Positions 8,440 through 17,325 of a DNA stretch of 64,000 nucleotides are shown piece after piece (within the stretch, counting starts at the first letter, position 1; each line of letters opens with the position of its first letter). Source of the DNA: Sunxiuqinia sp963678245 (GTDB taxonomy: Bacteria; Bacteroidota; Bacteroidia; Bacteroidales; Prolixibacteraceae); contig OZ223309.1 in NCBI GenBank assembly GCA_965140765.1, forward strand, positions 1,612,001 to 1,676,000, given 5' to 3'. The position numbers and the translations under genes are program-made. A model generated the notes under the pieces. The model was not told where the DNA came from and did not search any database. It saw only the letters and a program-made list of their open reading frames with translations.

Positions 8440-9678
8440 ATGGTAAAATTTTACCGTGAACAGCTTGAAAATGGGCTGCAGTTAATTATTTATCCGGATT
8501 ACTCAACACCAATGGTTGCGCTGGATGTATGTTATCATGTTGGAGCTAAAAATGAATCTCCGGAACGAACAGGCTTTGCTCACTTGTTTGAGCACCTCAT
8601 GTTTGGTGGCACTAAAAATATTCCGAATTACGACGATGCTTTGCAGCAAGCAGGGGGAGAGAATAATGCCTACACAACGAATGATTTGACGAATTACTAT
8701 TTGACAGTTCCTAAAGAAAATTTAGAAATTGGCTTTTGGTTGGAATCAGACCGCATGTTGGAACTGGATTTTTCTCAGGAAAAGCTCGATATTCAGAGAA
8801 ATGTGGTGATTGAAGAGTTTAAACAACGAAACCTCAATCAACCTTATGGCGATGTTTGGCCGTTACTACGCGAACTGACTTACAAGGTTCACCCTTATCA
8901 GTGGCAAACCATCGGAAAGGATATTAGCCACATTGAAGATGCCAGTCTGCAAGAAGTTAAAGATTTCTTCTATCGCTTTTATGCGCCCGATAATGCCGCT
9001 TTGATTTTAAGTGGAAATGTGGATCGTGACGAATGCCTACGTTTGGCGATTAAGTGGTTTGGCTCAATTCCGAGCCGAAATGTAAAAAAGGGCGCCATTC
9101 CAATAGAGCCGGAACAAGCAAGTTTTAGGGAAATGACTGTTGTGCGAGATGTGCCGGACACAGCTTTGTATATGGCCTTTCATATAGCTGGCAGGACTCA
9201 GCGCGAGTATTATATTTGTGATTTGATCTCAGATGTGCTGTCCAACGGAAACAGCTCGCGCATGTATCAGCGGTTAATTAAAGAGCAAAAATTATTTATT
9301 GAACTGGATGCTTATCTTTCCGGAGACCACGATCCGGGCTTGTTTATTGTCTCTGGTAAGTTAGCTAACGGCGTTACGATTGAGCAAGCGAAAAAAGCAG
9401 TTTGGATCGAATTGAAAAGCATGCAACAAGAGTTGGTGCCAACTATTGAGCTTGAAAAAGTGAAAAATAAGTTGGAGGCTAACCTAGTTTATTCACAGAT
9501 GAATTACCTGCATATGGCTCAGGAACTGGCAAGTTTTGAAAACATTGATCGGGCTGAACGAATTAACGAGCAAATTGATATTTATCGTTCGGTGGCCAGT
9601 GCCGACTTGATGATAACTGCCCAGAAGATCTTTTCAGAACCTAATTGCTCACAACTTAATTATCTAGCAAAAAAATGA
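8440..9678 (+). CDS. M16 family zinc metallopeptidase (catalytic subunit)
   Basis: A 412-residue single-unit pitrilysin/insulinase-type peptidase. The inverted zinc motif HxxEH is H48-LF-E51-H52 in FAHLFEHLMFGG, with the distal glutamate in RNVVIEEF near residue 126. No signal peptide is visible. Its stop overlaps the start of the next gene in ATGA, and that partner lacks the zinc motif, so the two probably form a heterodimer of one catalytic and one substrate-binding subunit, as in known bacterial M16B pairs. Substrates are unknown; M16 enzymes usually degrade short peptides. Confidence 0.92.
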   Translation: MVKFYREQLENGLQLIIYPDYSTPMVALDVCYHVGAKNESPERTGFAHLFEHLMFGGTKNIPNYDDALQQAGGENNAYTTNDLTNYYLTVPKENLEIGFWLESDRMLELDFSQEKLDIQRNVVIEEFKQRNLNQPYGDVWPLLRELTYKVHPYQWQTIGKDISHIEDASLQEVKDFFYRFYAPDNAALILSGNVDRDECLRLAIKWFGSIPSRNVKKGAIPIEPEQASFREMTVVRDVPDTALYMAFHIAGRTQREYYICDLISDVLSNGNSSRMYQRLIKEQKLFIELDAYLSGDHDPGLFIVSGKLANGVTIEQAKKAVWIELKSMQQELVPTIELEKVKNKLEANLVYSQMNYLHMAQELASFENIDRAERINEQIDIYRSVASADLMITAQKIFSEPNCSQLNYLAKK

Positions 9679-10949
9679 TAGATCGTACGATACAACCACC
9701 CATTTACGAAACAAAGAAACCGCTAATTATTAAGCCCGTATCTTTGCAGCTTAATAATGATATTCCGGTGCATTTTCTTCAGGCCGGAACGCAGGAAGTA
9801 ACCCGCTTAGAGTTTGTTTTTGATGCTGGTCTTTGGTACGAAGATAAGCCCTTGCAAGCTGTACTTACAAATGCCATGTTGCAAGAAGGAAGTGCGAATT
9901 ATTCAGGTGCACGGATTGCTGAAATCTTTGATTTTAGAGGAGCCTATATTCAGTTTGTCTCCGATCATCATTTGGGAACTATTAGCCTGATCAGCCTGAA
10001 TAAACATTTGCCTTATTTGTTACCGGTTGTCGAAGATTTAATCAAGCGACCATCGTTCGATGCAAATGAATTTGAAACGCTGTCGAAACGAAGAAAGCAA
10101 CGCTTTTTACTAGAAAATGAGAAGGTAAAAGTACTTTGCCAAAAGAAGTTTTCAGAAGGATTGTTTGGCAAGAATCATCCCTATTCGCATACTGTTACTG
10201 CTGATGATTTTGATCGTTTGGCAAGTTCTGATTTGGCGGATTTCTACCAAAGATTTTATCATGCCGAAAATTGTCAGATTATGGCTTCTGGAAACATGGA
10301 TGCCAGTTTGCTAGAACTACTAAATAAGCATTTTGGTGATTCGAATTGGAGAGGAGAGAAGCAGGTTCAACAAAAAAGAACGATTCAGCAATTGCAGGAA
10401 AAGCAACTACGCGTTGTTAAAAATGACGCCATTCAATCAGCAATTCGGGTTGGACGTTTGATGGTAAGAAAGGATCATTCGGATTATATCGGTTTACAGG
10501 TTTTGAATACTGTTTTGGGTGGATATTTCAGCTCTCGGCTCATGATGAATATTCGCGAGGAAAAAGGCTATACTTATGGAATTGGTTCGTCAGTGATGAG
10601 TTTAAATGAAGCCGGTTATTTTGTAATTGCTACCGAAACTGATAAAAAATATGAGGAGGCGACGATTACAGAAATATTCCTGGAACTGAAAAAGCTTCGT
10701 GAAGAATTAATCCCTGAAGCAGAGTTGAGTCGGGTTTGCCAATACTTATTAGGCGAATTTGTTCGCGATTTTGATGGCCCGTTTGCACAGGCTCAGTCAT
10801 TTCGAGCGGTGAACGATTTTGGTTTGGGCTACGAATTTTACGAGCAATATTATCAGCTTTTGAAAGCTATTAAACCGGAAGATTTGCAGTTATTGGCACA
10901 AAAATATTTTAATGACGACGATTTTTATACCGTAATTGCAGGCGCTTAA
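9675..10949 (+). CDS. M16 family peptidase, non-catalytic partner
   Basis: A 424-residue M16 protein that overlaps the catalytic gene by 4 bp. The HxxEH position is degenerate, so it should not bind zinc. It keeps the C-terminal family region REEKGYTYGIGSSVMS near residue 295, whose Arg and Tyr bind substrate in M16 dimers. The partner role is inferred from the overlap and the missing motif. A small-molecule exporter gene begins 12 bp downstream. Confidence 0.9.
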   Translation: MIDRTIQPPIYETKKPLIIKPVSLQLNNDIPVHFLQAGTQEVTRLEFVFDAGLWYEDKPLQAVLTNAMLQEGSANYSGARIAEIFDFRGAYIQFVSDHHLGTISLISLNKHLPYLLPVVEDLIKRPSFDANEFETLSKRRKQRFLLENEKVKVLCQKKFSEGLFGKNHPYSHTVTADDFDRLASSDLADFYQRFYHAENCQIMASGNMDASLLELLNKHFGDSNWRGEKQVQQKRTIQQLQEKQLRVVKNDAIQSAIRVGRLMVRKDHSDYIGLQVLNTVLGGYFSSRLMMNIREEKGYTYGIGSSVMSLNEAGYFVIATETDKKYEEATITEIFLELKKLREELIPEAELSRVCQYLLGEFVRDFDGPFAQAQSFRAVNDFGLGYEFYEQYYQLLKAIKPEDLQLLAQKYFNDDDFYTVIAGA

Positions 10950-10961
10950 TAACAACGATTC

Positions 10962-11894
10962 ATGAAGAACCTTTTTTCAAATACTATTTTTTTGGCTATC
11001 GTAGCTTGCCTGTTGTGGTCTTCGGCTTTTGTTGGTGTGAAAATCGGTTTGCAATATCACACACCATTCCAGTTTGCAGGAGTGCGGTTTACTCTTTCTG
11101 GTTTAATGCTGTTTTTCTTTTTCAACAGCTACCGAAAATACATGGCACAGATCAAGGAGCATTGGCGGTTCATTTCTCTGATCGGATTGCTTCAAACAGT
11201 CATTCAATACATGTTTTTTTATTCGGGAATTAACTTGCTTCCGGCTTCCATAGCCGCACTAATCATAGGCTCTTCGCCATTGTTTATCTCGGTGGTTTCA
11301 CACTTTAGTTTCCAGAATGATAAAATGAATTGGCTGAAAACCATAAGCATTTTGTTGGGAGTTGTTGGCGTAGCAATCATTAGTCTCGGGCGGAGAGAAT
11401 TGCCTTCGGGTGTAAAAATAAGTCTGCTTGGAATTGCATTGCTTTTGGCGAATAATTTTGTTTCGGGCTTCTCGAATGTGTTGGTTGCTAAAAAGCCGGC
11501 ACGCTTGACTCCAATCGTTTTAAGCTCATCGTCGCTATTTTTTGGCGGAATTGGGTTGATCATTATTTCAATCCCAGTTGAAGGTTATGGCATAAAATCA
11601 TTAGCTCCTGAGTATTTTGTCGCACTAGCGTGGTTGAGCTTCTTGTCGGCAGCAGCTTTTACAATCTGGTTTGGTTTGTTGCAACGCCCGGGAGTTAAAG
11701 TCTCAGTTCTGAATACCTGGAAGTTTTTAGTTCCGGTAGCCGGAGCAATGTTAAGTTGGATGATCATACCCGATGAATCCCCGGATTTGATTTCTATTGC
11801 GGGTATGTTGGTCATTGCGTCATCTTTGTTGCTTTTGAATTATTCGAACCGAAAAGCTGCAAGGTTGGAACGCGAAAATGCCAAGGCCATTTGA
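10962..11894 (+). CDS. EamA/DMT-family transporter
   Basis: A 310-residue inner-membrane protein with about ten predicted TM helices in two EamA repeats. The first begins ACLLWSSAFVGVKIGL near residue 17, and the second includes AWLSFLSAAAFTIWFGLLQR near residue 220. The family exports amino acids or metabolites, but no substrate can be assigned here. It is last in the apparent operon with the flavin oxidoreductase and M16 genes, and is convergent with the decayed SRPBCC gene. Confidence 0.85.
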   Translation: MKNLFSNTIFLAIVACLLWSSAFVGVKIGLQYHTPFQFAGVRFTLSGLMLFFFFNSYRKYMAQIKEHWRFISLIGLLQTVIQYMFFYSGINLLPASIAALIIGSSPLFISVVSHFSFQNDKMNWLKTISILLGVVGVAIISLGRRELPSGVKISLLGIALLLANNFVSGFSNVLVAKKPARLTPIVLSSSSLFFGGIGLIIISIPVEGYGIKSLAPEYFVALAWLSFLSAAAFTIWFGLLQRPGVKVSVLNTWKFLVPVAGAMLSWMIIPDESPDLISIAGMLVIASSLLLLNYSNRKAARLERENAKAI

Positions 11895-11902
11895 TTTTGT
11901 GG

Positions 11903-12323
11903 TTAATCTTCTTTTTCAGCTTCTAGTTTCAGTTCGTAGAGGTTTTTTGCCATCCCATCGGCTAAAGTCTTTTGCAGCACTCCCGCTAAAAAGCCTTCTA
12001 TGCTTTCTTGAACAACCACCAACGTTGATTTTCCTTTAGGTTCTAGCTACCAGTTATGAACAACTTTTATCCACAGCATTTTGCCTGTCCATCCAAGTTC
12101 CGAAGGGGAGTTAGCCGTATGGATTTCCGATTTTATTCGTAAGCCTCCAGCTATTCAAAGAAACTTTTTACCGTTAGCTGCCCGTCCATCTATCGAAGCT
12201 TTGGAAACCTCGCTTTGTCACGTTGCTCAGGCATTGATTGACGATAACACTTTGTGCCGACGCATGAACAAGTAGTTCTGCTTCGTGAAATGCCGGCGCT
12301 TTTTTGTTGACTTCAATATTCAT
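11903..12323 (-). pseudogene. Decayed SRPBCC (polyketide cyclase/START-like) family gene
   Basis: Minus-strand remnant of about 140 codons. It opens with ATG (12321-12323) as NIEVNKKAPAFHEAELLVHA, loses frame after SNVTKRGFQSFDRW with a stop, resumes in another frame as AGGLRIKSEIHTA, and reads through GWTGKMLWIKVVHNW. An in-frame TAG follows, then LEPKGKSTLVVVQESIEGF to the tail KNLYELKLEAEKED. This order fits a full-length SRPBCC ligand-binding domain with at least two stops and a frame change. It explains the otherwise gene-free stretch 11895-12394. Confidence 0.75.
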
Positions 12324-12394
12324 TTTGATCCCTTTTCAATAGTAAAGTCTATTATTTAGCAACGTTGTTTTGAACTTGTTTTGTATTCGATTAT

Positions 12395-13198
12395 TCAGTC
12401 GCAATCATCTTCTAAGTTTAGCAGTTCTACTTTTCGGAAATCAATAGGATGGCTTTCACCTTGCAAGGAGATTGAACCGCTTTTCAATAAATTGTTTCCA
12501 TTAGGCGGTAACAATTTTTGGTAGTTTGGATCGCGTTCGTCGAGCTGAGGTTTCGAGTACTGCATCACAATTTCACCATCAATAATATGCTTGACGATTG
12601 AGTCACCTCTGACTTCTATTTCGGCAGTAACCCAGTGATTGTCCAGGTAGGTTTTGGAATTCGAACTAATGCAGTGATCTAATACGAGTTTTCCGTCCAT
12701 TACGACATTGGTTCCGGGAGTACAAAGGTTTAAGTTTGATCGCTCTTCTGTTTTAGTACCTCCAAGTAGTTGAACTTCGATGCATATGGGGAATTGCTGA
12801 CCTTTTTCCATGCTTTCAGGACTTTGTCCGTGTATCATAATTCCACTGTTTCGATTGGCCCATTGTGGTCCTCCAGGAGCCTGTTTTCCAACAAACCGAT
12901 ACTCAACACGTATTTTATAATGCGAAAAGTTGTGCTTGTAAAATAGGTGCCCAAATTCGCCATCAAAGGTTTCGTACCCATCGTATCTAACCTTCAAGAG
13001 GCCATCTTCAACCCGAAACGTATTTTTATAATTTTCTCCTAACTCATGTTTTGTGATTTTTACTTGCCAATCATTTAAGTCTTCTCCGTTGAAAAGTTGA
13101 ATCCATCCCTTTTCTTCTTTGGGGTGAAAAGAACAAAACAGCAGGATCGCGAAAAAGGACATCGAGAAGATTCTTAGTTTGAATTGAACGTTTTTCAT
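12395..13198 (-). CDS. DUF1080 (3-keto-disaccharide hydrolase-like) secreted protein
   Basis: A 267-residue protein with an N-terminal signal segment (hydrophobic residues 10-24, FSMSFFAILLFCSFHP) and one DUF1080/LamG-like jelly-roll domain. Typical blocks are GWIQLFNGEDLNDWQVK near residue 31 and NRNSGIMIHGQSPESM near 117. Family members hydrolyse 3-keto-glycosides or bind sugars outside the cytoplasm. It stands alone, between the SRPBCC relic and the TetR gene, so its substrate is unknown. A second, two-domain DUF1080 gene lies at 58.3 kb. Confidence 0.85.
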   Translation of the reverse strand: MKNVQFKLRIFSMSFFAILLFCSFHPKEEKGWIQLFNGEDLNDWQVKITKHELGENYKNTFRVEDGLLKVRYDGYETFDGEFGHLFYKHNFSHYKIRVEYRFVGKQAPGGPQWANRNSGIMIHGQSPESMEKGQQFPICIEVQLLGGTKTEERSNLNLCTPGTNVVMDGKLVLDHCISSNSKTYLDNHWVTAEIEVRGDSIVKHIIDGEIVMQYSKPQLDERDPNYQKLLPPNGNNLLKSGSISLQGESHPIDFRKVELLNLEDDCD

Positions 13199-13335
13199 AA
13201 TAAGTGATTTAGTGGCCTGTTAAATTAGTGTTTTTTTGAATTGAATAATTCTGTGTGTGAGTTATTAATTTTAGCAGTGTTTTTCTTTTCTATTATTTGA
13301 CTGGTCATCGAGAATATATTAGTTATTGATTATTT

Positions 13336-13352
13336 GGTTAAACTATTTGGTT
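13336..13352. promoter_or_regulatory. TetR operator-like site, upstream copy
   Basis: GGTTAAACTATTTGGTT is the reverse complement, with one mismatch, of the site at 13404-13420. The pair flanks a candidate -7 box, so this is probably part of an autoregulatory operator of the TetR gene. Confidence 0.55.
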
Positions 13353-13382
13353 GATTTATTAGGATTTTATTTTTGAACTCCA

Positions 13383-13417
13383 TACTTTTGATCAAATGTT
13401 TTAACCAAATAGTTAAA
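13383..13417 (+). promoter_or_regulatory. Candidate promoter and palindromic operator of the TetR-efflux operon
   Basis: A -7 box TACTTTTG (13383-13390) is followed by the perfect inverted repeat TTTAAC-CAAATA-GTTAAA (13400-13417), 12 bp before the TetR start codon. Its placement over the expected transcription start suits autorepression. Confidence 0.6.
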
Positions 13418-13429
13418 CCTGATGATTAA

Positions 13430-14041
13430 ATGAATACACAAAAGGATAATACGGAAGACAAAATTTTAGATGCCGCTACAGATATCTTCTTAAATAAAGG
13501 GATGGAAGGAGCACGGATGCAGGAAATAGCAGATAAAGCAAGTATCAATAAGGCCTTGTTGCATTATTATTTTCGAAGCAAAGATAAATTGTTTGATGCG
13601 ATACTTACCAAGATTATGAACGTGGCTTTTCCACAAATCGGCAAGGTTTTCTTTTCTGATCTTCCTTTTTGGGAACGGGTTGAGCAAGTCATTGATATTT
13701 ACATTACGCTCTTGTTAAAACATCCACAGCTGCCGGCATTCTTAATTAAAGAAATGAATCGGGAAGGGTCTCTTCTATTTAAATTCATAGAAAAGCAGCA
13801 TTTTGCGATTCAACCAATATTAAAAGAAATCCAGAATGCTATGGATCGTGGAGAAGTCATTCAAATGAAGCCGGAGCATTTGGTGATAAATGTGCTTGGA
13901 ATGTGTGTTTTCCCCTTTGCGGCGAGGCCGATGATTAAGAATGCAATCTTGAACGGACGAGATGATTTGCTGAATGAGTTTTTAGAACAGCGCAGATCTG
14001 AAGTAAAGGAATTTATAATAAGAGCTATTCAACCACAATAA
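13430..14041 (+). CDS. TetR/AcrR-family regulator (CecR-like position)
   Basis: A 203-residue regulator with a TetR HTH at residues about 8-55: KILDAATDIFLNKGMEGARM, then EIADKASINKALLHYYFRSK. The C-terminal ligand domain is divergent, as usual. It starts 12 bp after a palindrome and is followed at 11 bp by a TolC-ybhGFSR-like operon, so it likely represses its own efflux operon. In E. coli the equivalent first gene is the TetR regulator CecR (YbiH), a comparison that rests on gene order. Confidence 0.88.
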   Translation: MNTQKDNTEDKILDAATDIFLNKGMEGARMQEIADKASINKALLHYYFRSKDKLFDAILTKIMNVAFPQIGKVFFSDLPFWERVEQVIDIYITLLLKHPQLPAFLIKEMNREGSLLFKFIEKQHFAIQPILKEIQNAMDRGEVIQMKPEHLVINVLGMCVFPFAARPMIKNAILNGRDDLLNEFLEQRRSEVKEFIIRAIQPQ

Positions 14042-14052
14042 ACAAGTGTGTT

Positions 14053-15324
14053 ATGAGAATTAGGAAATTAGTTATTTTACTTTGGTTCTTACTCCCAGCT
14101 CAATTACTATTGGCACAGGAACCGGTGACCATAGAGCAATGTCAGCAGTGGGCGAGAGATTATCACCCATTGTTGAAGCAAGAGGAGATTTACAAAAAAA
14201 TGTCAGCATTGAAATTTGAAAACAATGCAACCAATTATTTGCCACAAATTGATCTGAAAGCACAAGCTACTTATCAATCAGAGGTGACGAAGATTGGTAT
14301 TTCTTTACCTAATATGAACATTCCGGAGATTTCGAAAGATCAGTATAAAATGTACCTGGATGTGAAGCAGACGATTTGGGATGGTGGGTTAACCAAAGCG
14401 AATGAAATACTGGAACGAGCTAAGGAAAAGTCGAATCTTCAAGGAGTTGTAGTGGAGCTCTATCAAGTAAGGGAGCGAGTCAATCGTTTGTTCTTTACCA
14501 GCTTCCTTATTCAGCAAAACCTGGAGTTGCTGGTTAAAAAGCAAGAAACGCTGGATTCGCGTAAGAGCCGAATGGAAACTGCAGAGGAACAAGGTATGCT
14601 GTTGGCTTCGGAGTTAGACCAGATTTTGGCTGAACAAATTAAAGTAAAGCAGCAGCAAATCGAATTGCAATCAAATCGTGAAACGGTACTTTCAGCGTTG
14701 TCAATTCTAACAGGAAAGCAGTTGGATGATTTGCAGAATCTTACGATTGAATCAACTGAATTTAATCTAAATAATGACTTGCATCGACCGGAACTGAAGC
14801 TGTTTGAAACGCAAACGGATTTATTGGTCGCATCATCCGATTTGCTTCACAAAAAACGCAATCCTAAGTTATTTGGTTTCGGACAAGCAGGTTACGGGCG
14901 ACCGGGATTAAACATGCTTAATAATGATTTTAGTACTTATGGTTTAGTTGGCGTTGGCCTGAATTGGACAGTATTTGATTGGAAGAATACGCGACGTGAA
15001 CGAGAACTTATCCAGTTACAACAGCAGTTGATTAATACGCAACAGCAGCAGTTTGAGCGAAATGTTAATATCGCAATGGACGGCGAATACCGCAAAATAA
15101 AACAATTGGAAAACATTCTTAAAAGTGATCGGGAGCTCATCGAACTGCAGGAACGCATTACGCGGAGTTCTGCCTCAAAGCTCGAAAACGGAACAATTAC
15201 ATCATCAGATTACATTCAGGACTTGAATGCAGAAATAGCTGCGCGAATCACTTTAGAAACACATAAAATACAAGTGGAAGCGGCGAAAATTAATTACCAT
15301 ACAATCAAAGGGAATAACTATTAA
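14053..15324 (+). CDS. TolC-family outer-membrane efflux protein
   Basis: A 423-residue protein with a signal peptide (residues 1-21, ending LLAQE) and TolC-type coiled-coil repeats. Examples are the glutamine-rich helices near residue 200 (EQIKVKQQQIELQSNRE) and the closing half near 320. It should form the outer-membrane channel for the ABC-2 pump encoded downstream. The E. coli ybhGFSR operon has no TolC gene, so this operon is more self-contained. It lies 10 bp before the membrane fusion protein gene. Confidence 0.9.
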   Translation: MRIRKLVILLWFLLPAQLLLAQEPVTIEQCQQWARDYHPLLKQEEIYKKMSALKFENNATNYLPQIDLKAQATYQSEVTKIGISLPNMNIPEISKDQYKMYLDVKQTIWDGGLTKANEILERAKEKSNLQGVVVELYQVRERVNRLFFTSFLIQQNLELLVKKQETLDSRKSRMETAEEQGMLLASELDQILAEQIKVKQQQIELQSNRETVLSALSILTGKQLDDLQNLTIESTEFNLNNDLHRPELKLFETQTDLLVASSDLLHKKRNPKLFGFGQAGYGRPGLNMLNNDFSTYGLVGVGLNWTVFDWKNTRRERELIQLQQQLINTQQQQFERNVNIAMDGEYRKIKQLENILKSDRELIELQERITRSSASKLENGTITSSDYIQDLNAEIAARITLETHKIQVEAAKINYHTIKGNNY

Positions 15325-15334
15325 AATAGAAAAT

Positions 15335-16216
15335 ATGAAGATTCAATACTTTCTCATATTGGCATTCATTGCATTAGTATCGTGTAACGGAAACGATGAT
15401 CAATCCGACGCTTTTGGAAATTTCGAAATCGAAGAAGTCATTGTTTCGTCGGAGATAACCGGAAAGCTTATCAATTTTAATTTAGAACAGGGAGATGAGG
15501 TAAAACAAGGACAACTGTTGGCCTTGGTGGATACCGCGCAGCTCAGCCTACAAATTGAACAACTGAAAGCTCAGAAGAAAGTTGTAGCCAGTAGAAAGGT
15601 GAATTTGAATGCTCAGGTTGAAGTGCAAAAAGAACAGATTGAAACCCTGAAGATTGAACAGAAACGAATACATCAGATGTTTGCCGGTAAAGCAGCTACA
15701 CGGCAGCAAGTAGATGACCTTGATGGAAAGGTGCGGATTTTGGAAAAGCAATTGACAAGTATTCAAAGCCAGTTTGTGCCGGTGAATAGTGAGCTGGACG
15801 TGTTGGATGCTCAGCTGGCTATTGCAAAAGATAAATTGGGTAAATGTTTTATCTCTAGTTTGATGGACGGAGTAGTTCTTGAAAAGTATCTGAAGTTGGG
15901 GGAGTTGGCTGCTTCGGGTAAAGCTCTTGTAAAATTGGGTGATTTGTCAACACTCGATTTGCGAGTTTTCGTTAGTGGGGCACAATTAGCAAACATCAAA
16001 CTTGGTCAGCAAGTCGAAGTTTTGATTGATAAGAATAAGGATGAAAATCAATCACTAACGGGCAAGGTATCCTGGATTTCGCCAGAAGCTGAATTTACTC
16101 CCAAGATCATTCAAACGAAGGAAGAACGGGTGAAACTGGTTTATGCCGTGAAAGTTCAGGTGAAAAATGATGGCCGACTAAAAATTGGGATGCCTGGAGA
16201 AGTGAACTTTCAGTGA
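15335..16216 (+). CDS. HlyD-type membrane fusion lipoprotein (YbhG-like)
   Basis: A 293-residue periplasmic adaptor with a lipobox ending at C17 (LVSC), so it is anchored as a lipoprotein. The lipoyl half-motif EVIVSSEITGKLINF near residue 32 and the C-terminal barrel region DGVVLEKYLKLGELAASGK near 180 flank a coiled coil (residues about 70-150). It links the inner-membrane ABC pump to the TolC channel. The order MFP, ATPase, ATPase, permease, permease matches YbhG-F-S-R. Confidence 0.88.
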   Translation: MKIQYFLILAFIALVSCNGNDDQSDAFGNFEIEEVIVSSEITGKLINFNLEQGDEVKQGQLLALVDTAQLSLQIEQLKAQKKVVASRKVNLNAQVEVQKEQIETLKIEQKRIHQMFAGKAATRQQVDDLDGKVRILEKQLTSIQSQFVPVNSELDVLDAQLAIAKDKLGKCFISSLMDGVVLEKYLKLGELAASGKALVKLGDLSTLDLRVFVSGAQLANIKLGQQVEVLIDKNKDENQSLTGKVSWISPEAEFTPKIIQTKEERVKLVYAVKVQVKNDGRLKIGMPGEVNFQ

Positions 16217-16269
16217 TCGGCTGTTTAGTTTTCTCTTAAGCAATTACCGAAAATTTGGAATTTCTACTC

Positions 16270-17184
16270 ATGATTAAAATTGAAAAAATATCAAAATCGT
16301 ACCAAGATTCCAAGGCTCTGAAAAATATCTCTTTCGAGGTAAATGATGGCGAGTTGTTTGGGCTAATCGGTCCGGATGGAGCAGGAAAGACGACTTTGAT
16401 GAGGATTCTGATGACACTATTGATTCAGGATGAAGGAAGGGCCAATATGAATGGGCTGGATGTCGTTAACGACTACAAAAAGATCCGACAGCTGGTCGGC
16501 TACATGCCTGGACGTTTTTCGTTGTATCAGGATTTGACTGTGGAGGAGAACCTATCGTTTTTTGCAACGGTGTTCGGAACAACGATTGAAGAGAACTACG
16601 AGCTCATTCGGGATATTTACGTTCAGATTGAACCTTTCAAAAATCGACTGGCAGGAAAGCTTTCAGGAGGAATGAAACAAAAACTGGCATTGTCGTGCGC
16701 TCTGATTCATAAGCCTGAGATTTTGGTATTGGATGAGCCAACTACCGGAGTTGATGCTGTGTCGCGCAAAGAGTTTTGGGACATGCTAAAAAAGCTTCAG
16801 AAGCAGGGAATCACGATTCTGGTTTCTACTCCTTATATGGATGAAGCAGGCCTTTGTGATCGGGTGGCGTTGATGCAGGACGGGGAGGTGCTGAGTATCG
16901 ATACCCCTTCGCGAATTGTAGAAAACTATTCGAGTACCTTGTTGGCCGCCCGCTCCGACGAGATGCACCGATTGATTGAAGACTTGCGTCATTGGAAGAA
17001 GATTGATTCGGCGTATGCCTTCGGACAATTTGCTCACGTGACTCCCAAAGATGATGAGATGGAAGCTGTAGAGTTGGAGCAATATCTGATGCGTAAAAAG
17101 CATAATAACCTGCAGGTACACGAGATTGCCCCCAGTATCGAGGATGTTTTTATGGCACTGATGAGCCGAGATCAGTCGCAGTGA
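16270..17184 (+). CDS. ABC transporter ATPase (N-terminal half of YbhF equivalent)
   Basis: A 304-residue ABC ATPase. It has Walker A GPDGAGKTT, signature LSGGMKQKLALSCAL, Walker B ILVLDEP and a D-loop TTGVDAVSRKEFW. The ATG at 16270 was chosen over an in-frame TTG 15 bp upstream. It matches the first ATPase module of the two-module E. coli YbhF; the second module is the separate gene at 17306. Together they total about 573 residues, close to the 578 of fused YbhF. Confidence 0.9.
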   Translation: MIKIEKISKSYQDSKALKNISFEVNDGELFGLIGPDGAGKTTLMRILMTLLIQDEGRANMNGLDVVNDYKKIRQLVGYMPGRFSLYQDLTVEENLSFFATVFGTTIEENYELIRDIYVQIEPFKNRLAGKLSGGMKQKLALSCALIHKPEILVLDEPTTGVDAVSRKEFWDMLKKLQKQGITILVSTPYMDEAGLCDRVALMQDGEVLSIDTPSRIVENYSSTLLAARSDEMHRLIEDLRHWKKIDSAYAFGQFAHVTPKDDEMEAVELEQYLMRKKHNNLQVHEIAPSIEDVFMALMSRDQSQ

Positions 17185-17217
17185 AAAGCTGCGTAAGTAG
17201 TTTTAAAAAGTTCAACT

Positions 17218-17325
17218 ATGGATTTCAAGGGATTATTGGATTATAAAAAGGCGTTCAGGGATAGATTCAACATCCTGCAAAATATGGTTGTAAAGGAGAA
17301 GATTGATGAAACAAGAAAAAATTGA
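17218..17325 (+). CDS. Possible 35-residue small protein between the two ATPase genes
   Basis: ATG at 17218 opens a 35-codon frame (begins MDFKGLLDYKKAFRDRFN) that overlaps the next ATPase gene by 20 bp. It is basic and helix-like with no recognised family. It is in the same frame as the first ATPase but after its stop. It could be a translational coupling leader or chance; nothing but the open frame and position supports it. Confidence 0.25.
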   Translation: MDFKGLLDYKKAFRDRFNILQNMVVKEKIDETRKN

